A program made the position numbers and the translations under genes. Of a stretch of 64,000 nt of DNA, positions 58,897-64,000 are shown in pieces; within the stretch, counting starts at the first letter, position 1, and each line of letters begins with the position of its first letter. Below the pieces are notes generated by a model. It was not told where the DNA came from, ran no database searches, and saw only the letters and a program-made list of their open reading frames with translations. The DNA is from Bacillus subtilis. Lineage in GTDB: Bacteria; Pseudomonadota; Alphaproteobacteria; Rhizobiales; Rhizobiaceae. The stretch spans positions 496,001-560,000 of the forward strand of contig JAHREI010000001.1 of assembly GCA_021733665.1 (NCBI GenBank), written 5' to 3'.

Positions 58897-61080
58897 TTAA
58901 CGCAATTCGCGGCGCAGAATTTTACCGACATTGCTCTTTGGCAGACTATCGCGAAACTCAATCATGCGCGGGCGTTTATAATTAGTCAGACGCTCGGCAC
59001 AGAAAGCCTTCAAAGCTTCCTCAGTCAGTTCCGGATCGCGGCGGACAACATAGAGTTTGACCACCTCGCCGGAATGTTCATTAGCGATACCGATAGCGGC
59101 TGCTTCTACAACCCCCGGATGTTCGGCTGCCACTTCTTCAATCTCATTCGGATAGACATTGAAGCCGGAGACAAGGATCATATCCTTTTTGCGATCCACG
59201 ATTTTGGTGAAACCGCGCTCATTCATGAACCCCATATCGCCGGTGCGGAAGAACCCGTCGGCAAAAATAGCTTTTGAGGTTTCGTCCGGCCGGTTCCAAT
59301 AGCCTTTCATCACCTGAGGTCCGCGCACACAAATTTCGCCGACTTCTCCCAGTGCTACATTCTGGCCGTCATCGTCACGGATTGCGACGTCAGAGCCGGG
59401 AACCGGAAGACCGATGGTGCCGGAAAACTCTGTGGCATTCAGCACATTGGCGGTGGCAACCGGTGAGGTTTCTGACAGGCCATAGCCTTCTGTAATCAGG
59501 CATCCGGTCATCTTTTCCCAGCGCTCTGCCACAGGACGCTGGACAGCCATGCCGCCACCGAGTGTCAGGATCAGCGGTTTGAAATCCAGCTTGCGGAATT
59601 CCGCATTTTCCATCAGCGCATTGAACAGGGTGTTTAGCCCCGGGAAAATATGGAACGGCGCTTTTTGCAGGTCTTTTACAAAGGCCGGAATATCACGTGG
59701 GTTCGGGATCAGCACATTGCGCGCGCCCTGCTGAATCCCCATCATTGCATTCACGGTCAGTGCGAAGATATGATAGAGTGGTAGGGCACAGATATAATTG
59801 ATGTTTTCAGGGCGGCCTTTGACCTGAAACGCCACATCCAGCCACAGCCGCATCTGCTCCACATTTGCTATAATATTGCTGTGCATCAGCATGGCACCCT
59901 TGGAGATGCCGGTTGTGCCGCCGGTATATTGCAGGAAAGCCAGATCATCCGGCGTAATGCTGACCGGTTTGAAACTCTGTTTTGCACCGGCTGCCAGTGC
60001 GGATTTGAAGCTGCTATGTGCCGGAATACTCCATGCAGGCACCATCTTCTTAACGCGCCGCACGACGAAATTGATCACTGCGCCTTTAAGGCCGTACATA
60101 TCGCCCATCGTTGCGACAAGCACATGTTTGATCGGAGAGTTCGGCAGGATTTTTTGCAGTGTATGGGCAAAATTCTCAAGAATAATGATTGCCTTGGCAC
60201 CGGCATCATTCAGCTGATGCTCCAGTTCGCGCGGCGTATAGAGCGGGTTAACATTGACCACGACAAGACCGGCGCGCAAAATTGCGGCAATTGCAACAGG
60301 ATATTGCAGCACATTCGGCATCATCACAGCAACGCGGTCGCCTTTGACCAGCCCGCGTGATTGCAGCCATGCAGCCAGAGCTTCGGATTTCTCATCCAGC
60401 TCCCGATAGGATAGTGATTTGTCCATACAAGTGAAAGCAGGGCGGTCTGCATATTTTTTACAGGAAGCCTGTATCAGATCGGCAATCGACAGATAGGGGG
60501 ATGGTTCCAGCGTGGAAGCAACCCCTTGCGGATAGCTGTTAAGCCATGGTTTTGCATCATAAGGACTGATAGCGGCAACAGGTTTTGTTGCTGGTGTTTC
60601 AGCTGTTGCTGTGCTTGCTGCTGCGACAGGCGTAGCTTTTTTCTTTTCTGCTGCTGGAGCCTTGGTAGCCGGTTTGGCGCTTGGCTTTTCAGGAGCCGCT
60701 GTTGGCTCTGCCGCTTTCACAGGCTTTGCAGCCGGTGTTTTCGCCTTTGCCGCCGGTTTTGCTGTTGCGGATTTGGCAGGCTTTTTCGCTGTTTCCGCAA
60801 CGGTGGCCGGCTTCTCAGCAGCTTCCGTTTTTACGGTCTTCTTCACCGGCGATTTTTTGACTGGTGCTGCTGTCGTTTTGACAGCTGCAGTCTTCACTGC
60901 AGTCGCAGGTGCGGTTTCTTTTTTAACTGTTGGTTTCTTGGCCTTGGTAGCCGGTGGTGCTTTTACCACGGATTCTTTAACCTGCTTCGCAGCAGCCTTT
61001 TTTGCAGCTGTGGTTGCGGTTTTCTTTGCCGTGCTCTTTGGTGCAGCGGCCTTGGCATTCGCATCACTTGAACGTGTCAT
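58897..61080 (-). CDS. fadD: Long-chain fatty acid-CoA ligase with histone-H1-like N-terminal tail
   Basis: About 727 residues from ATG 61080, preceded by GGAGGCAGA; the usual FadD is about 560. Residues 1-170 are almost only Ala, Lys, Pro, Thr and Val (I count 37 lysines), with PAAK/KKPA/APAAEKKK repeats like histone H1 or AlgP. The ligase follows: AMP-binding P-loop YTGGTTGISKGAM, GYGLSETSP, and the C-terminal KDMILVSGFNVYPNEIEEVA and catalytic lysine region LPKSNVGKILRREL. It activates fatty acids with ATP and CoA at the inner membrane. The tail could bind DNA, acidic lipid or polyphosphate. The same frame encodes both parts with no interruption. Confidence 0.92.
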   Translation of the reverse strand: MTRSSDANAKAAAPKSTAKKTATTAAKKAAAKQVKESVVKAPPATKAKKPTVKKETAPATAVKTAAVKTTAAPVKKSPVKKTVKTEAAEKPATVAETAKKPAKSATAKPAAKAKTPAAKPVKAAEPTAAPEKPSAKPATKAPAAEKKKATPVAAASTATAETPATKPVAAISPYDAKPWLNSYPQGVASTLEPSPYLSIADLIQASCKKYADRPAFTCMDKSLSYRELDEKSEALAAWLQSRGLVKGDRVAVMMPNVLQYPVAIAAILRAGLVVVNVNPLYTPRELEHQLNDAGAKAIIILENFAHTLQKILPNSPIKHVLVATMGDMYGLKGAVINFVVRRVKKMVPAWSIPAHSSFKSALAAGAKQSFKPVSITPDDLAFLQYTGGTTGISKGAMLMHSNIIANVEQMRLWLDVAFQVKGRPENINYICALPLYHIFALTVNAMMGIQQGARNVLIPNPRDIPAFVKDLQKAPFHIFPGLNTLFNALMENAEFRKLDFKPLILTLGGGMAVQRPVAERWEKMTGCLITEGYGLSETSPVATANVLNATEFSGTIGLPVPGSDVAIRDDDGQNVALGEVGEICVRGPQVMKGYWNRPDETSKAIFADGFFRTGDMGFMNERGFTKIVDRKKDMILVSGFNVYPNEIEEVAAEHPGVVEAAAIGIANEHSGEVVKLYVVRRDPELTEEALKAFCAERLTNYKRPRMIEFRDSLPKSNVGKILRRELR

Positions 61081-61551
61081 TCTGCCTCCCAGAATTCCTG
61101 TTGTGCCGGCATATGCCACCGGAGCGTTTCCGGTATTACGATCTTCCTCACCCAGATCGGTCTGCCAACAACTTAAACAAGATTATGCCGATATCAACAT
61201 CCGGCACAAGGTTTCCATTGACGTAAACGTAAAATTTTTATCAGACTGTGTATTGGTATGAATTGCAGTTTGTATATGAAGCACTGCCGGGCAGAGAACG
61301 CATAGCCCTCTTGTCGTGTGGAGCTGGCAATATTATTCCTGTCGAAGTCATTGTGTGAAACAACAAACCTGTAAACCTCTTATGAAAGTAAAAAATCTTA
61401 TTTTAATGACGGTATTCTAAAATAATATGTCTTCTGATGTGATGATAAATCACTATGCTCATATGAACTTTAATCAAAGTGACTGACTTGATAAAATTGC
61501 AGATATATCGGGTCTTACACAGCATTATGAGCTGTAAAGGAGCCTATAGCA
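61081..61551. other. Divergent region between fadD and cbs
   Basis: 471 bases without a gene. TTATTTTA (61398-61405) and TAAAATAA (61418-61425) make an A+T hairpin. A second dyad at 61473-61492 is listed separately. I see no riboswitch-like fold. Confidence 0.45.
61473..61492 (+). promoter_or_regulatory. ATCAA-N10-TTGAT dyad upstream of cbs
   Basis: ATCAA (61473-61477) and TTGAT (61488-61492) around AGTGACTGAC, about 60 bases before the cbs start. Typical of a LysR- or FNR-like half-site arrangement but with unusual spacing. The regulator is unknown. Confidence 0.35.
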
Positions 61552-62937
61552 ATGCGATTTGCAAGTGTATTTCCGTCAGTTTTACAGCTTATCGGCCACA
61601 CGCCGCTTGTTGAGCTCAGCGGTTTTGATACAGGGAAGTGCCGGTTATTTGCAAAGCTGGAAAGTCAAAATCCGTCCGGTTCCATTAAAGACAGGGTAGC
61701 ACTGAGTATCATTTCTGCAGCTGAACAATCCGGTCAGTTGCGTGCAGGTGGTACGATTGTGGAGGCCACTGCCGGAAATACAGGTTTAGGCCTGGCGCAG
61801 GTTGCCGCCTTGCGCGGTTATCGTTTGATTCTCACTATTCCCGATAAGATGTCGAAAGAGAAAATCCGGCATTTACGGGCGCTGGGAGCTGATGTTCGCC
61901 TGACGCGTTCAGATGTGGGCAAAGATCATCCCGAACATTATCAGAATGTAGCGCGGCGCATTGCGGGAGAAATTCCGGATGCATTTTTTGCCGATCAATT
62001 TTCTAATCCCGCTAATCCGCTGACCCATCAAACCACAACTGGCCCTGAGATTTGGGAGCAGACTAATCATGCGGTGGATGCCGTGATTGTCGGTGCCGGT
62101 TCCGGCGGCACGCTGACCGGCCTTGGTCGCTATTTTCGCACTGTGTCTCCGAAAACGCAGATCATTCTGGCTGATCCGGAAGGCTCGGTTCTGGCGCCGT
62201 TTATCAGGACGGGGCAAACAGGGCAGGCCGGTGAATGGTCCGTTGAAGGAATAGGGCAGGATTATATTCCGGCAAATGCCGACCTGTCTTTTGTCAGTCG
62301 TGCCTATACGATCTCTGGCCGGCAATCCATTCAGACTGCCCGTGATTTATTGTTGCGTGAGGGTATATTGGCCGGTGCATCTTCCGGCACTTTGCTGGCG
62401 GCAGCATTACAATATTGCCGTGAGCAGACGGAGCCGAAAAATGTTGTGACGCTGATCTGCGACAGCGGTTCCAAATACTTGTCAAAAATATTCGATGATA
62501 ACTGGCTGCGTGAGCGGCATTTGTCGGAGCGTATTACGCAGGGCAATCTGGAGGATTTGATTTCGCGGCGCCATCGGGATGGTGCAGTGGAGGTGACAGC
62601 GCTGGATGAAAATCTGCTGGATGCTTATGGCCGGATGCGGCGCAATGCAGTGTCTCAACTGCCGGTGCTGGATGATGGCAGGCTTGTCGGTATTATTGAT
62701 GAAGGTGATATTCTGAAAGCTGTGGAGGGGCCGCCGGAAGGGCGCTGGTCGCGCTTTGCCGCACAAGTATCTACGGCTATGACAGGCCGGCCGCGCGTGT
62801 TGCAGGTGGATGCGCCTTTGAGTGCTTTGCAGAGCTTCTTTGATCGGGATGAAGTGGCGCTGATTGTTGATGGTGAAGATTTTATCGGGCTGATCACGCG
62901 CATCGATCTGATTAATCATCTGCGTTATACCGGTTAA
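61552..62937 (+). CDS. Cystathionine beta-synthase with C-terminal CBS pair
   Basis: A 461-residue PLP enzyme condensing serine (or O-acetylserine) with homocysteine to cystathionine, or related beta-replacement. The PLP lysine is in NPSGSIKDRVALSI, phosphate-binding loops are EATAGNTGLGLAQV and GAGSGGTLTGLGRYF, and the substrate-side GASSGTLLA follows. The C-terminal 120 residues are two CBS motifs (NAVSQLPVLDDGRLVGIIDEGDIL and DEVALIVDGEDFIGLITRIDLINHL), the adenosyl-sensing module of eukaryotic-type CBS. A plain cysteine synthase lacks these. Strong ribosome site AAAGGAG. Transcribed alone with its own terminator; cystathionine gamma-lyase is not adjacent. Confidence 0.92.
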   Translation: MRFASVFPSVLQLIGHTPLVELSGFDTGKCRLFAKLESQNPSGSIKDRVALSIISAAEQSGQLRAGGTIVEATAGNTGLGLAQVAALRGYRLILTIPDKMSKEKIRHLRALGADVRLTRSDVGKDHPEHYQNVARRIAGEIPDAFFADQFSNPANPLTHQTTTGPEIWEQTNHAVDAVIVGAGSGGTLTGLGRYFRTVSPKTQIILADPEGSVLAPFIRTGQTGQAGEWSVEGIGQDYIPANADLSFVSRAYTISGRQSIQTARDLLLREGILAGASSGTLLAAALQYCREQTEPKNVVTLICDSGSKYLSKIFDDNWLRERHLSERITQGNLEDLISRRHRDGAVEVTALDENLLDAYGRMRRNAVSQLPVLDDGRLVGIIDEGDILKAVEGPPEGRWSRFAAQVSTAMTGRPRVLQVDAPLSALQSFFDRDEVALIVDGEDFIGLITRIDLINHLRYTG

Positions 62938-62950
62938 AACAAGTATAAAA

Positions 62951-62986
62951 AAACGGCCATATGCTGCAAGGTGCATATGGCCGTTT
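62951..62986 (+). terminator. Terminator after cbs
   Basis: AAACGGCCATATGC (62951-62964) and GCATATGGCCGTTT (62973-62986), a perfect 14-bp stem around an 8-nt loop. Confidence 0.8.
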
Positions 62987-63154
62987 CAGCCTTTTCCGGT
63001 CAGTATCAGCTTAATGCAAGCCGCATATATGTACGATGAAGGTACGGCATGTACCGGAAGTACAAGGGCGCTAAGCTCATCTTTTCTTGGCTGTTGTTAT
63101 GCAGATCCAACTGCCGGAAAACTCTTGTGCAAATTGTTCTGAGCTCAGTACTCC

Positions 63155-63322
63155 TTAGCCGAAAACAGCAAACAGGCTTGAAGTAATTGCCCAGATGAGA
63201 AATGCGGCAGGGACAGCCAGACCAGCCAGAAATATCCCGAGAAAAACAAATGCCGCTTCATCCGTGCGGTCTTTCATTTGATCGGCAGGCTTTTGCCATT
63301 GAGCGGGTACACCATCATACAT
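63155..63322 (-). CDS. 55-residue single-pass membrane protein, unrecognised
   Basis: A short frame on the minus strand from ATG 63322 to TAA, 55 residues, with an excellent ribosome site (GGAGGAGACC). The N-terminal 22 residues are polar (YDGVPAQWQKPADQMKDRT), then a membrane segment runs from about 24 to the end (FVFLGIFLAGLAVPAAFLI and onwards). The polar head plus hydrophobic tail and the strong start argue for a real gene. It resembles, in plan only, small single-helix subunits of membrane redox complexes such as NapE. No family is claimed. Neighbours on the left (cbs) converge on it and give no functional clue. Confidence 0.7.
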   Translation of the reverse strand: MYDGVPAQWQKPADQMKDRTDEAAFVFLGIFLAGLAVPAAFLIWAITSSLFAVFG

Positions 63323-63742
63323 TGCGGGTCTCCTCCGATATAGTCTTAATGGATTTATTATGATCCGAATGTGAAATACTGCAATACTGAATATAAAAAG
63401 ATTTGAATTGCATGAAAATGATGGTATTAGGTGATTTGTTTATGTTTTTTAGTTGTTTCAATTTTAAATTTTAGATAAATTTGAATGAATTTAATTGCTT
63501 AACATAATGATTTCTATAAATTTTACTTTTATACTGTAAGTATTGAAGTATCTGTAATTTCAATAATTGCTGAATGTCTCGAAAAATATGAGATTTCTGT
63601 ATGGATTGTCGTTGAGATAATCCGCCAGCCTCAGGCCAAATCAGTCTCCGTTGAGTCGGGTAAATCACCGGCATTTTGCTGCGGCGCACAACGCTGCTCT
63701 GATCCCGTGATTATGACATAATGCATGTGATGGCTGGCTGCC
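63323..63742. other. AT-rich intergenic stretch
   Basis: About 420 bases, mostly A+T-rich, upstream of the small membrane gene. A 72-codon frame on the minus strand (63471-63689) has no ribosome site and low-complexity codons; I do not call it. No repeats shared with the rest of the window. Confidence 0.5.
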
Positions 63743-63772
63743 TTGCAATGCTGCATGACTGTTATGCATTAT
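63743..63772 (+). promoter_or_regulatory. Promoter candidate of the CCUCCUCCC small RNA
   Basis: TTGCAA (63743-63748) and CATTAT (63767-63772) with 18 bp between them. The wider CCTTGCAA..CATTAT also loosely resembles RpoH (sigma-32) promoters, which drive related RNAs in Rhodobacter. Start expected near 63778. Confidence 0.45.
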
Positions 63773-63777
63773 TGTTT

Positions 63778-63930
63778 ATTGTCGGTTTTTTCATCTGCCG
63801 TTATATGTCTGTCCATCGGGTTCGTTCTCCTCCTCCCAATTGAGCCCGATGACGGAATGCGGCACTCCTCCTCCCAGCCGCATCCATGATCAGGCCGCGC
63901 ATCTCCTCCCCCGCGCGGCCTTTTTCTTTT
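63778..63930 (+). ncRNA. Small RNA with three anti-Shine-Dalgarno loops (cuckoo/CcsR/alpha-r14-like)
   Basis: Three consecutive stem-loops each present a C/U-rich loop complementary to ribosome sites. Stem 1: CATCGGGTTC (63814-63823) with GAGCCCGATG (63842-63851), loop motif CTCCTCCTCCC at 63827-63837. Stem 2: ATGCGGC (63857-63863) with GCCGCAT (63877-63883), the same 11-mer at 63865-63875. Stem 3: GGCCGCGC (63893-63900) with GCGCGGCC (63913-63920), loop CTCCTCCCCC, followed by TTTTTCTTTT as terminator. This is the layout of the cuckoo RNA family (CcsR of Rhodobacter; alpha-r14/NfeR of Sinorhizobium). The 5' end is estimated from the promoter candidate. Confidence 0.85.
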
Positions 63931-64000
63931 CTCCCGATACTTTTTGATTTTGTTGCTTACCTGCCTTGCGTTGCTTGCCTCTCAGGCAAAGGCATTGTTC

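Noticed and set aside
60526-61261. Two long plus-strand frames opposite the FadD tail (Cys/Phe/Arg-rich and Ala/Phe-rich)
   Set aside because: They are mirror products of the low-complexity lysine/alanine codons on the other strand; no ribosome site and implausible composition.
63471-63689. 72-codon minus-strand frame in the AT-rich right end
   Set aside because: No ribosome site, low-complexity codons and no domain; more likely chance.
1-64000. CRISPR array, prophage or insertion sequence
   Set aside because: No regularly spaced direct repeats, transposase, integrase or phage structural genes were seen; repeats found are short intergenic palindromes.

Overview
The window looks like a contiguous chromosomal stretch from an alphaproteobacterium of the Hyphomicrobiales (Rhizobiales). 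A Brucella/Ochrobactrum-like family member of moderate G+C is the best guess. This rests on gene content and style: an HWE-type histidine kinase, FixJ-type regulators, a RutR-controlled reductive pyrimidine pathway (PreT/PreA, hydantoinase, ureidopropionase-like enzyme), pseudouridine catabolism, dispersed palindromic intergenic repeats, and a small RNA with repeated CCUCCUCCC loops typical of this order. The assignment is inference; there is no 16S gene here.

Layout. 1-3268: phosphomannomutase (cut by the window edge) overlapping a guanylyltransferase fused to an AGE-fold isomerase, together a Fru-6-P to GDP-mannose route. 3494-6002: GlpR and GlpD with a direct-repeat operator candidate between them. 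6186-10563: an alcohol/aldehyde oxidation cluster (GAF-Fis regulator, aldehyde dehydrogenase, AdhP, DUF779). 10644-13001: membrane PQQ glucose dehydrogenase. 13248-16139: CopA-CopZ behind a textbook CueR promoter, with cueR itself at 23105-23548. 16205-23100: a PAS-GGDEF-EAL protein, an LtaS/OpgB-like phosphoglycerol transferase and an HWE kinase. 23826-25262: a ketoglutarate-semialdehyde-type dehydrogenase.

25312-32040 is a magnesium region. mgtA lies downstream of two tiny translationally coupled genes whose first ribosome site sits in a hairpin. Divergently, mgtC is followed closely by a histidine kinase and a FixJ-like regulator. 32063-35131 is an AT-rich islet with an exported beta-helix protein and a decayed acyltransferase gene, next to two identical tRNA-Arg(ACG) genes. 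35549-44373 holds an orphan sensor kinase, psuK-psuG and an RND efflux adaptor/pump pair. 44392-52010 is the pyrimidine/hydantoin catabolic region around rutR, with a CoxG-like gene upstream. 52336-56113: pgi, then an aspartoacylase-family hydrolase overlapping a HAD phosphatase. 56165-58665: an exported DUF4344-type metallopeptidase fused to a rhodanese-like domain, plus a small secreted protein. 58897-62937: a FadD-type acyl-CoA ligase with a long histone-H1-like lysine/alanine tail, then cystathionine beta-synthase. 63155-64000: an unlisted 55-residue membrane protein, AT-rich sequence and the CCUCCUCCC small RNA.

Most interesting items: the triple anti-Shine-Dalgarno-loop RNA at the right edge, the basic-tailed FadD, the structured leader and mini-genes before mgtA, the DUF4344-rhodanese fusion, and three families of dispersed palindromic repeats placed at gene boundaries.
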